From Streptomyces sp. NBC_01283 (GTDB taxonomy: Bacteria; Actinomycetota; Actinomycetes; Streptomycetales; Streptomycetaceae): a stretch of 64,000 bases of DNA. Position 1 is the stretch's first letter. Each line of letters starts with the position of its first letter. Where the stretch lies: NCBI RefSeq assembly GCF_041435335.1, contig NZ_CP108430.1, forward strand, positions 868,001-932,000, read 5' to 3'. The position numbers and the translations under genes were made by a program. The notes under the pieces are model-generated. The model saw nothing but the letters and a program-made list of their open reading frames with translations, was not told where the DNA came from and ran no database searches. This document shows, one piece after another, positions 25,025 through 32,192 of this stretch.

Positions 25025-25675
25025 ATGAAGTCCCTGATCGACAACGCCCGTTCCTTCGCCGCGACGCACGTCGCGGCCCCGCACAACACCGCGGCCTTCC
25101 AGGCCCTGGGGGCCGGGCAATCGCCCGAAGCCCTGTTCGTCACGTGCTCCGACTCACGCGTCGTACCGGCCCTGATCACCGGCGCACGCCCTGGCGAACT
25201 CTTCGAACTCCGTACGGCGGGCAACGTCGTACCGCCCTACCCCTCCGGAGAAGACGCCAGCCCGGACAACCGCCCCATGAGCGAGGCGGCCACCATCGAG
25301 TACGCGGTGTGCGTGCTCGGGGTCCGCGACATCGTCGTCTGCGGACACTCGCACTGCGGAGCGGTGGGCGCCCTGGTGAGAGGCGAAGACCTCTCGTCCG
25401 TGCCGGCCGTGCGCGACTGGCTGGACCACTCCGTCGCCCCGGACGCCGCCCTGCGGTCCCTGACCGCGTCCTCCGAGGACGCGGCGGACGTGGCCGAAGC
25501 CGTACAGACACACGTGCTCGCGCAAGTGGAGAGGCTGCGCGCGTACCCCTGCGTGAGAGAGCGCGTCGACGACGGCTCACTGACCCTGCACGCCTGGTAC
25601 TACGAGGTGCACACGGGCACGGTCATCGCCCATCGCCCCTCGTCCGACGACCAGCGGGCTTTCGGTCCGCTGTGA
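25025..25675 (+). CDS. Beta-class carbonic anhydrase
   Basis: A 216-residue zinc enzyme for CO2/bicarbonate interconversion. Zn ligands are Cys41 in FVTCSDSRVVP, His108 and Cys111 in VVCGHSHCGAVGAL. The Asp43-Arg45 dyad is intact, and ELRTAGNVVPPY and EAATIEYAVCVLGV are family-typical. GGAGG lies ten bases before the ATG. The SulP transporter gene follows 54 bases downstream, a pairing known from bacterial bicarbonate uptake loci, so the two probably work together to supply bicarbonate. Confidence 0.93.
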   Translation: MKSLIDNARSFAATHVAAPHNTAAFQALGAGQSPEALFVTCSDSRVVPALITGARPGELFELRTAGNVVPPYPSGEDASPDNRPMSEAATIEYAVCVLGVRDIVVCGHSHCGAVGALVRGEDLSSVPAVRDWLDHSVAPDAALRSLTASSEDAADVAEAVQTHVLAQVERLRAYPCVRERVDDGSLTLHAWYYEVHTGTVIAHRPSSDDQRAFGPL

Positions 25676-25729
25676 GAGCCGCCACGCCCCACCGCCCGGC
25701 CCGCTCCCACGACAGGACCCCCCACCCTC

Positions 25730-27280
25730 ATGTCCTCCTTCCTCTCCTCCCTTCCCGCCCCCTTCCGCTCGCTGCGTGAACCGGGCGTCGCGCGCCAGGA
25801 CTTCCTCGCCTCGCTCGTCGTATTCCTCGTCGCCCTGCCGCTGTGCGTCGGCGTGGCCGTCGCCTCCGGCGTACCGGCCGAACTGGGCCTGGTCACCGGC
25901 ATCGTCGGCGGCCTGGTCGTCGGCCTCCTGCCGGGCAGCGCCCTGCAGGTGAGCGGACCCGCCGCCGGACTGACCGTGCTCGTCTTCGAGGCGGTCCAGG
26001 AGTTCGGGCTCGGCATGCTCGGCGCCATCGTGCTGCTCACCGGCGCCCTGCAGATCGTCCTCGGCCTGCTGCGCTGCGGCCGGTGGTTCCGCGCCATCTC
26101 CGTGTCCGTGGTCCAGGGCATGCTCGCGGGCATCGGCCTCGTGCTGATCCTCGGTCAGCTCTACACCATGGCCGGGGCCGAGCAGCCGCGCTCCGGCGTC
26201 GACAAGATAGCCGGGCTCCCCGGGCTGCTGGTCGACATGCTGGGCGACACCACCGCACTGACCGCCACGGCCGTGGGCCTCGGCACCATCGCCGTGCTCA
26301 TCCTCTGGCCGAAGCTGCCCGCCGCCGCCCGCGTGGTGCCCGCCCCGCTGGCGGCCGTCGCGCTGGCCACCGCCGTGACCGCCGGTCTTGGCCTGGACGT
26401 CGCGAACGTGACGGTGCGCGGCCTGGTCGACGCCATCCAGCCGCCGGGCTTCGGCGACCTGGCCGCGCTCGGCAGTGTGGCCGTGCTCGGCACGGTCCTG
26501 GCGTTCACCCTGATCGCCTCCGCCGAATCGCTGTTCAGCGCCGCGGCCGTCGACCGCATGCATGACGGGCCCCGCACGCAGTACGACAAGGAGCTCGTCG
26601 CCCAGGGCGTCGGCAACACGGTGTGCGGCGTGCTCGGCGCGCTGCCGATGACGGCGGTCATCGTCCGCAGCTCGGCCAACGTCGAGGCCGGTGCCCGCAC
26701 CCCGCTCTCACGCATCCTGCACGGCGCGTGGCTGCTGCTGTTCGCCGTGCTGCTGCCGACCGCGCTCGGCATCATCCCGCTGGCGGCACTCGCCGGTGTC
26801 CTGGTGCACGCGGGCTGCAAACTGATCCCCACCAAGGAGATCGTCCCGCTCGCCCGCGCCCACCGGGGCGAGGCCGTCGTCCTGACCGTCACCGCGATCG
26901 CCATCGTGGTGACCAACATGTTCGAGGGTGTCGTACTCGGCCTGATCCTCGCGGTGGTCAAGTCCGCCTGGGAGACCTCCCACATCAACGTGGACGTCCG
27001 GGAACTGACCGACGGCCGGCTGGTCGTGACCCTCACGGGCAACGCGACGTTCCTGCGCCTGCCCCGCATCCTGGAGACGCTGGAGGCCCTGCCCAAGGAC
27101 CGGCCCATAGAGCTGGACCTGACCGTCGTGCGCCACTTGGACCACGCCTGCCGTACGACGCTGGAGAACTGGGCGCTGCGGCACAACGACAGCGGTACGG
27201 AGGCGGTGCGGATGAAGACGTCTCCGGTAGCCGCATCCGGGGCCGGGAGTCCCGCCGCGAAGGCACAGGCACCGCACTGA
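25730..27280 (+). CDS. SulP-family anion (bicarbonate/sulfate) transporter
   Basis: A 516-residue membrane protein with about 11-12 helices over residues 25-410 and a short STAS-like C-terminal domain (HINVDVRELTDGRLVVTLTG, RPIELDLTVVRHLDHACRTT). SulP landmarks: ARQDFLASLVVFLVALPLCVG, LLPGSALQVSGPAAGLTVLV, ESLFSAAAVDRM, and LGALPMTAVIVRSSANVEAG near the middle. Adjacency to a carbonic anhydrase argues for bicarbonate as substrate, inferred by analogy with BicA-type systems. It is probably co-transcribed with that gene. Confidence 0.9.
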   Translation: MSSFLSSLPAPFRSLREPGVARQDFLASLVVFLVALPLCVGVAVASGVPAELGLVTGIVGGLVVGLLPGSALQVSGPAAGLTVLVFEAVQEFGLGMLGAIVLLTGALQIVLGLLRCGRWFRAISVSVVQGMLAGIGLVLILGQLYTMAGAEQPRSGVDKIAGLPGLLVDMLGDTTALTATAVGLGTIAVLILWPKLPAAARVVPAPLAAVALATAVTAGLGLDVANVTVRGLVDAIQPPGFGDLAALGSVAVLGTVLAFTLIASAESLFSAAAVDRMHDGPRTQYDKELVAQGVGNTVCGVLGALPMTAVIVRSSANVEAGARTPLSRILHGAWLLLFAVLLPTALGIIPLAALAGVLVHAGCKLIPTKEIVPLARAHRGEAVVLTVTAIAIVVTNMFEGVVLGLILAVVKSAWETSHINVDVRELTDGRLVVTLTGNATFLRLPRILETLEALPKDRPIELDLTVVRHLDHACRTTLENWALRHNDSGTEAVRMKTSPVAASGAGSPAAKAQAPH

Positions 27281-27367
27281 CGCCGGGCATCCGCCGGCGC
27301 TGACCGCACAGAAGCCGGGGATCCTCCGGCCCTGGCCGCACAGCCGCACGGCGTCCACCCCTGATCG

Positions 27368-27397
27368 CCGTCTGCCGCCCGCCCCGGCGGCAGACGG
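27368..27397 (+). terminator. Hairpin downstream of the SulP gene
   Basis: Perfect 12-bp arms CCGTCTGCCGCC and GGCGGCAGACGG with a 6-base loop, about 90 bases after the SulP stop. It separates the carbonic anhydrase operon from the peptide locus that follows. Confidence 0.6.
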
Positions 27398-27476
27398 TGC
27401 GGGGTCCGTCGGCATGCCCGCATCCGGGCAACAGCCGGGCATCCGCATGCGGTTTACGCCATCCAGTCCGTCCCCC

Positions 27477-27506
27477 TTGACACTCTCTTGACTATCTCTT
27501 TACGTT
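27477..27506 (+). promoter_or_regulatory. Sigma-70-like promoter of the peptide locus
   Basis: -35 TTGACA at 27477-27482, an 18-base spacer and -10 TACGTT at 27501-27506. This is the clearest housekeeping-type promoter in the window. The predicted transcript start at 27513-27514 falls on the ATG of the 22-codon ORF and about 92 bases before the repeat-peptide gene. Confidence 0.6.
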
Positions 27507-27513
27507 CAAGGGG

Positions 27514-27582
27514 ATGGGGACGAAGGCCCAGAAATCTCTCGAACCCGTCGATTTCATCGATTACTCGGCTATTGCCGAATAG
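27514..27582 (+). CDS. Possible leaderless 22-residue peptide upstream of the repeat peptide
   Basis: ATG 27514 opens 22 codons ending in TAG at 27582. The peptide starts MGTKAQKSLEPVDF and ends YSAIAE, with an acidic, hydrophobic second half. The predicted transcription start coincides with the ATG, so translation could be leaderless. It ends 23 bases before the repeat-peptide start. It may be a second precursor, a regulatory leader peptide or chance; third-position GC cannot decide at this length. Confidence 0.3.
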   Translation: MGTKAQKSLEPVDFIDYSAIAE

Positions 27583-27605
27583 CGAACCAATATGGAGGTT
27601 CCAAC

Positions 27606-27773
27606 ATGGAGCAGCTCATCAAGCGCATGACCGAAGAGTCCGTGTGGCAGAAGTGGGTCGCCACCAACTCGGCCCAGACAGGCGCCGGGCAGGGCTCGAA
27701 GGACGGCTGCATCAGCTCGGCGCCCAAGAGCGGCTGCATCAGCGCCACCGGCAAGAGCGGCTGTATCTCCTGA
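27606..27773 (+). CDS. Candidate RiPP precursor peptide with three Gly-Cys-Ile-Ser repeats
   Basis: A 55-residue peptide from ATG 27606, with GGAGG seven bases upstream and its own promoter. Residues 1-30 look like a leader: charged helix MEQLIKRMTEESVWQKWV with Trp14 and Trp17, then a Gly/Ala/Gln-rich linker. Residues 29-55 are three 9-residue units: QGSKDGCIS, SAPKSGCIS and ATGKSGCIS, with Cys35, Cys44 and Cys53 evenly spaced. Leader plus tandem Cys-bearing cores followed by an adenylating enzyme and exporter is RiPP-like. I recognise no described family; no lanthionine synthetase, YcaO, radical SAM or protease gene is adjacent. It could instead be a metal-binding or signalling peptide. Confidence 0.65.
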   Translation: MEQLIKRMTEESVWQKWVATNSAQTGAGQGSKDGCISSAPKSGCISATGKSGCIS

Positions 27774-27787
27774 CCAGCTGATGCCAC

Positions 27788-27819
27788 GGGGCCGCCGCCG
27801 CACCCTTCGCGGCGGCCCC
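27788..27819 (+). terminator. Attenuator-like hairpin after the precursor gene
   Basis: Perfect 11-bp arms GGGGCCGCCGC (27788-27798) and GCGGCGGCCCC (27809-27819), 10-base loop, starting 15 bases after the precursor stop. Such partial terminators often let peptide genes be transcribed more than the enzymes downstream. Confidence 0.6.
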
Positions 27820-27858
27820 GCCCCCGCTCCCCCACCCCCTGCCTGCACCGGAGCCGCC

Positions 27859-29085
27859 GTGAACCGCCTGCCCAGCGCCGACGTCCTGGACCGCGTACGC
27901 GACATCCCCCTCTACCGCGCCTCCGCCGAGCGCGGTGACTTCCCCGTCCTGGAGAAGCCGGACATCGCCCGGGGCTTCCCCGACAACTGGATGACCCCCG
28001 AGCTGGCGCGCGCCCTGGAGACGGGCGAGGCCGAGTTCGTGCTCTCCACCGGGACCAACCACGCTCGCATGCAGATCATCCGGCCGCCGTACTTCCTGCT
28101 CCGCTCCTACTACCGCCTGTGGAGCGAGCACCCCGACCTCGGCGCCACCTGGCACGCGGGCGCTAGGCGGATCTCACTGACCACCGTCCTCGCCACCGAG
28201 CACGTCGCGCGGGTCAACGCGCGCAAGCCGGGCGGGACTCCGGGCGAACGCTGGCTCGACGACCGCACCTTGTACCTCAACCAGCAGATGGACCCCGCCG
28301 ACTGGGAGCGACCCGAGGTCGAGCGGATGCTCGCCGAGATCCGGGAGGTCAGCGCCGCACACCCCGACGGCTCGTATCTCCTGGACTGCTCCGGCTACCA
28401 CCTGGCGCATCTGGTCCGCAAAGTCACCGAGTGGGGCCTGTGGGGCGGCTTTCCGCAACCGGCCGGCATCGTCCATGCGTATGAGTACACGCCGTTGAAC
28501 GTCCGCGCCTACCTGCGCGCCCACTTCGACTGCCCGGTGGTCGACCTCTTCGGCAGCACGGAGCTGGGCTACCTCTTCTACAGCGATGCCGAGGGCCGCT
28601 ACCAGCCCTATCTGCACGGCATGAGCGTGGAGTTGATCCCGGTGGAGGCGGGCAGCGGCATCCACAGCCTCATCGTCACCAGTATCCGCAATCCCTATAT
28701 GCCGCTCGTGCGCTATCGGTCCGGCGACTGCGTCCGCACCCGCGACGGCTCCACCGACCCGAAGGAGATCGTCTCCTTCTGCGGCCGCGAGAAGGAACTG
28801 CTGCCCACGCCCGGCGGGCCCGTCGCCCAGGCCGATCTCGACGCCCGCATCGCCGCCGCCTGCCCCCGCGTCTTCCTGCACCAACTGCGGCTGACCGGCG
28901 GGAACGAGTGCCGCCTGTGGTGCACGACATTCGACGGCGTGCCGCTGACGCCCGACGAGCAGAGCGGGTTGGCGGCATCGGTCGGCGTCCTGACGGGCCG
29001 CTCGTGCCACGTCGAGCACCGCAGCCACGTGCCGATCGGGCAGTCGGGCAAGTACGCCTGGCTCTCCATGCCGGGCCCCGCCTGA
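27859..29085 (+). CDS. Adenylate-forming enzyme (PaaK/LuxE-like, ANL superfamily)
   Basis: A 408-residue protein from GTG 27859 with GGAG six bases upstream; an in-frame ATG at 27781 overlaps the hairpin and lacks a ribosome binding site. ANL motifs in order: phosphate loop STGTNHARM (63-71), VVDLFGSTELGYLF (227-240), MPLVRYRSGD (281-290), hinge FCGREKEL (307-314) and a terminal catalytic-type Lys398 in GQSGKYAW. Size and motif forms resemble phenylacetate-CoA ligase or acyl-protein synthetase relatives. It should activate a carboxylate as acyl-AMP. The acceptor could be the peptide, CoA or another amine. It lies directly downstream of the repeat peptide, which suggests peptide tailoring. Confidence 0.75.
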   Translation: MNRLPSADVLDRVRDIPLYRASAERGDFPVLEKPDIARGFPDNWMTPELARALETGEAEFVLSTGTNHARMQIIRPPYFLLRSYYRLWSEHPDLGATWHAGARRISLTTVLATEHVARVNARKPGGTPGERWLDDRTLYLNQQMDPADWERPEVERMLAEIREVSAAHPDGSYLLDCSGYHLAHLVRKVTEWGLWGGFPQPAGIVHAYEYTPLNVRAYLRAHFDCPVVDLFGSTELGYLFYSDAEGRYQPYLHGMSVELIPVEAGSGIHSLIVTSIRNPYMPLVRYRSGDCVRTRDGSTDPKEIVSFCGREKELLPTPGGPVAQADLDARIAAACPRVFLHQLRLTGGNECRLWCTTFDGVPLTPDEQSGLAASVGVLTGRSCHVEHRSHVPIGQSGKYAWLSMPGPA

Positions 29086-29102
29086 CACCGGGCCGGTCCG
29101 AC

Positions 29103-29157
29103 TCCTGCCTGAATCCTGCCTGGTTCTTGCCAGACCCCTGCCTGATTCCCGCCCGCA
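29103..29157 (+). repeat. Five imperfect 11-bp direct repeats
   Basis: Units TCCTGCCTGAA, TCCTGCCTGGT, TCTTGCCAGAC, CCCTGCCTGAT and TCCCGCCCGCA follow head to tail between the ligase stop and the next gene. The 11-bp period places each copy on the same helix face, as in binding sites for SARP-type regulators. Confidence 0.6.
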
Positions 29158-29176
29158 GCGCCGACAGGACAACGCC

Positions 29177-29713
29177 ATGCACACACCTGCCGCACCCGCA
29201 CCCGCACCCACCGCCCACGAGCTGCTCGGCAGTGCTCTGCACGATGAGGTGGTGGCGCATTTCGCGGCGAAGCCCGGCGCTCCGGCCGCCTCCGTCGTCA
29301 CCCACCAGGTCCGTGAGTGTCTGCGCTATCTCTACCTGGTCTCGCGCCATCCCGACCGGCTCGGCGGCCTCTTCCTCCCCGTCGAGCAGGACATCGACGA
29401 GATCTGGCACTACCTCATCCTGCAGACCCACGAGTACCGCGACCTGTGCGAACAGCGGCTGCCCGGCGGCCACTTCATCCACCACCGCAGCATCTCGTAC
29501 GACGCGTATCAGGCGGACCCGGGGCGCGAGACGGCCGCCGAGGAGGCCCTGCGGTGGATTCCCCTCTACACCGCCGCATTCGGGCCGTTCGACGAGGACG
29601 CCCTGCCGCACTGGACGGTCGTACGGTTCCTGCACGAGGAACTCGACCTGTCCCTGGCGCAGATCGCGGCCCTCGACGTCGGCGAGCAGACGCCCGTGCC
29701 GGGAGCGGCATGA
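29177..29713 (+). CDS. GRDP-like conserved protein of the peptide locus
   Basis: A 178-residue soluble protein. The core PVEQDIDEIWHYLILQTHEY (68-87) and GGHFIHHRS (97-105) match the pattern D-x-[IV]-W-H ... FIHH seen in glycine-rich-domain-protein-like (GRDP, DUF1399-type) proteins. Clustered His78, His85, His99, His102 and His103 with nearby acids could bind a metal, which would make an oxidative or hydrolytic role conceivable. The biochemical role of the family is unknown. The stop overlaps the MFS start as ATGA, so it is coupled to the exporter. Its place between a ligase and an exporter suggests a part in making the same product. Confidence 0.7.
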   Translation: MHTPAAPAPAPTAHELLGSALHDEVVAHFAAKPGAPAASVVTHQVRECLRYLYLVSRHPDRLGGLFLPVEQDIDEIWHYLILQTHEYRDLCEQRLPGGHFIHHRSISYDAYQADPGRETAAEEALRWIPLYTAAFGPFDEDALPHWTVVRFLHEELDLSLAQIAALDVGEQTPVPGAA

Positions 29714-30981
29714 CCGCAACCGTCACGCGGCCCGGAGAAGGGGCGTCGCCCCGCGTACTGCGGCGCGTGTTGACCGTACTCGTCCTCTCGCAGGCACTCG
29801 GCGGCGCGGGCATGGCGGCCGGCATCACGGTCGGCGCGCTGCTCGCCGAGGATCTGCTCGGTTCCACGGGCCTGGCCGGACTGCCGACCGCGCTGTTCAC
29901 CGCGGGCGCGGCCCTGGGCGCCGCGCTCATCGGGCGGGTCTCCCAACGCCTGGGGCGACGCCCCGGCCTTGCGCTCGGCCATGGCATCGCCGCGCTCGGC
30001 AGCGCCGGGGTCGTGGCGGCGGCCGCAGGGCAGTGGGCGGGGCTGCTGCTGGTGTCGCTCTTCGTGTACGGGGCGGGTACGGCCACCGGGCTGCTCGCCC
30101 GGTACGCGGGCGCCGATCTCGCGCCGCCCGAGCGGCGGGGCCGCGCCACCGGCACGGTACTGCTGGCCACGACGCTGGGCGCGGTCGCGGGACCCAACCT
30201 GGTCGGCCCGACCGGCGCGCTCGCACACGCCTACGGCATCCCGCGGCTGGCCGGGCCCTTCCTGCTTGCGGCACTCGCCTACACGGCCGCGGGTCTTGTG
30301 CTGCTCATCTGGCTGCGCCCCGACCCGCTGTTCCTGGCCCGCCTCCAGCCGCCGCATGACGCCACGGCCGCACCCGTACCGCAAGCTGACGCACCGGCCA
30401 CCTCAAGTGCGCCCCGGCCGCCGGAGCGCTTCTCCCCCGGCGTGGTCACGGGTGCCACAGTGATGATCACCGCCCAGCTGGTGATGATCGCCGTGATGAC
30501 GATGACTCCCCTGCACATGACCGGGCACGGCCACAGCACTCAGGCCGCGGGGTTCGTCATCGCGCTGCACGTGGGCGCGATGTTCCTGCCCTCGCCGCTG
30601 AGTGGACTGCTCGCCGACCGGATCGGCCGGCTGCCCGTGGCGGCTGCTTCCGGGGCCGTCCTGCTGAGCGCGGGCGTGCTCGCCGGGCTCGCCCCGCCGG
30701 ACAGCGTGCCGCTGCTGGCCTGTGCGCTCGTCCTGCTGGGCGTGGGCTGGAACCTGGCACTGGTCAGCGGCACGGCTCTGATCACGGATGCGGCCCCCGC
30801 CGACAGCCGTGCCTCGGTGCAGGGCCTGGCCGACGTGGGCATGTCCTTGGCGGGCGCGACGGGTGGCATGGCCTCGGGCCTGGTGGTGGCGGGCGGCGGC
30901 TATCCGCTTCTGGCGATGGCCGCGGGCACGCTGGCCGTCGCGGTGATCCCGGCGGTCGCTCTCCGTGGGGCTACAGCCTGA
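29710..30981 (+). CDS. MFS transporter (likely exporter) of the peptide locus
   Basis: A 423-residue protein with about 12 membrane helices in two halves, separated by a Pro/Ala-rich cytoplasmic loop near residues 205-240. The MFS loop 2-3 motif appears as GRVSQRLGRRPGLALGHG (about 76-93), and a second-half counterpart as LLADRIGRLPVA. It looks like a drug:H+ antiporter-type efflux protein. It starts at 29710, overlapping the GRDP-like stop by four bases. It probably exports or gives immunity to the product of the locus; this is inferred from position. Confidence 0.85.
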   Translation: MTATVTRPGEGASPRVLRRVLTVLVLSQALGGAGMAAGITVGALLAEDLLGSTGLAGLPTALFTAGAALGAALIGRVSQRLGRRPGLALGHGIAALGSAGVVAAAAGQWAGLLLVSLFVYGAGTATGLLARYAGADLAPPERRGRATGTVLLATTLGAVAGPNLVGPTGALAHAYGIPRLAGPFLLAALAYTAAGLVLLIWLRPDPLFLARLQPPHDATAAPVPQADAPATSSAPRPPERFSPGVVTGATVMITAQLVMIAVMTMTPLHMTGHGHSTQAAGFVIALHVGAMFLPSPLSGLLADRIGRLPVAAASGAVLLSAGVLAGLAPPDSVPLLACALVLLGVGWNLALVSGTALITDAAPADSRASVQGLADVGMSLAGATGGMASGLVVAGGGYPLLAMAAGTLAVAVIPAVALRGATA

Positions 30982-31109
30982 CAGGGAGTCAAGCGCCTCC
31001 GGATTGACGGCAGTTGTGCATGCATGCCACCGAGACGATCGAGGAGATCGTGCGCTTCAACGAGGTGGGCGCAGGCGAGTGACGCCGCTCGTCGCCACCT
31101 TCGCCGCCG

Positions 31110-32006
31110 TCAGACAGTCGGCTCGTCCGCTGTGGCGAGCAGCTTCGGGCGCAGGTGCTGGTAGGCCCAACTCCCCAGAGTGGTGGGGGTCGTTGTCGTC
31201 AGGTCGCGCGCTTGCTCGGGGACGAGATCGCGCGATCCGGCGGTCATGCCGACGATCCCCTCCACCGCGCCGGGCGGCAGCCCCGCCGCGCGGAGTGCGT
31301 CACGTACACCGTCGTCGGTGATGCTCTCCAGCCTGACCGGATATTGCAGGACCCCCGAGAGAATCTCGGTGACGCGCGGATACGTGAGGTCCTCCGGGCC
31401 ATGGACGGCCTGGACCACGCGGCCACGCCAGCTGTCGCTCAGGAGCCGGGCGGCGACCACGTCCCCGATGTCGCGGGGGTCGACCCACGGCATGACGGCG
31501 CGCGGGTCGGCGGTGCTGGTCAGCGCCCCTCGGGCCAGGTCATCCAGGTCGAACAGGAGGTTCGTGAAGAAGTAGCCGCAGCGCAGGTGGAGGACATCGG
31601 CGCCCGTGGCGTCCAGTTGTTCCTCGATCCTTGCCAGGCCGTCGATGTGCCCCACTCCGTGGCGCCGCTCGGCGCCGATGCTGCTCAGCAGGACGGCCCG
31701 GGCAATGCCGTTGTCCCGCATCGCCCGCGCGTATCCGGCACCGACCGCGCGTGAGGCCTCCACCGGTTCGGGGTCCGTGTGCGGAGTGGGGTCGACCCAG
31801 AAGACGGTGCGCGCGCCTTGTGTCGCCTCGCGGACGAAGTCGGCGTCCGTCAGATCGCCCTGGCGTACGTCGACCAGGGCCCGGGTGGCGGCATCCAGTC
31901 GGGCGGGGTCGCGGACGATGACACGCGGGCGGGCCCCTGCCTGCAGCAGGAGCCGGACGACACGCATGCCGACGTGGCCGGTCGGAGTGGTGACGACGAT
32001 GGTCAA
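31110..32006 (-). CDS. NmrA-like NAD(P)-binding protein (second copy)
   Basis: A 298-residue atypical SDR starting at TTG 32006 with GAAGGGA nine bases upstream. It opens LTIVVTTPTGHVGMRVVRLL and continues VIVRDPARLDAATRALVDVR, closely parallel to the protein at 23729-24619. Later segments are VFWVDPTPHTDP, AVLLSSIGAERRHGVGHIDG and RCGYFFTNLL. Divergence and different neighbours suggest an older paralogue. The longer in-frame reading upstream is rejected because its extra N-terminus does not match the family. The substrate is unknown; quinone reduction or redox sensing is plausible. Confidence 0.82.
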   Translation of the reverse strand: MTIVVTTPTGHVGMRVVRLLLQAGARPRVIVRDPARLDAATRALVDVRQGDLTDADFVREATQGARTVFWVDPTPHTDPEPVEASRAVGAGYARAMRDNGIARAVLLSSIGAERRHGVGHIDGLARIEEQLDATGADVLHLRCGYFFTNLLFDLDDLARGALTSTADPRAVMPWVDPRDIGDVVAARLLSDSWRGRVVQAVHGPEDLTYPRVTEILSGVLQYPVRLESITDDGVRDALRAAGLPPGAVEGIVGMTAGSRDLVPEQARDLTTTTPTTLGSWAYQHLRPKLLATADEPTV

Positions 32007-32192
32007 GACCGAAGTCCCTTCGTGCGCGGTGCCGGCGGACGGACTGTATGGAGACGGGCTGTATGCATCTATACCGCCGATCAGCGACCCCGGCCCGGGA
32101 TCTCCGGTGAAACTCGTATGCGTGGTCCGCGTTTTCCGGGGCACCCGACTACTTGGTCCCGCCGCGTCCCCCCGTCGCGGCGGGGCCGTCGG

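Noticed and set aside
27606..27773. Lanthipeptide or thiopeptide precursor assignment
   Set aside because: Cys and Ser are present in the cores, but no lanthionine synthetase, dehydratase or YcaO gene lies in the neighbourhood, so a named class is not justified.
27781..27858. ATG 27781 as start of the adenylate-forming enzyme
   Set aside because: The added 26 residues are encoded by the hairpin and a Pro-rich stretch, no ribosome binding site precedes the ATG, and GTG 27859 has GGAG at correct spacing.
29103..29157. CRISPR array at the 11-bp repeats
   Set aside because: The repeats are contiguous, imperfect and far too short, with no spacers and no cas genes.
31020..31082. 20-codon frame starting MHATETIEEIV between the MFS gene and the NmrA-like gene
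   Set aside because: Composition resembles coding sequence and it may be a remnant, but there is no ribosome binding site, no family match that I can support and no function.
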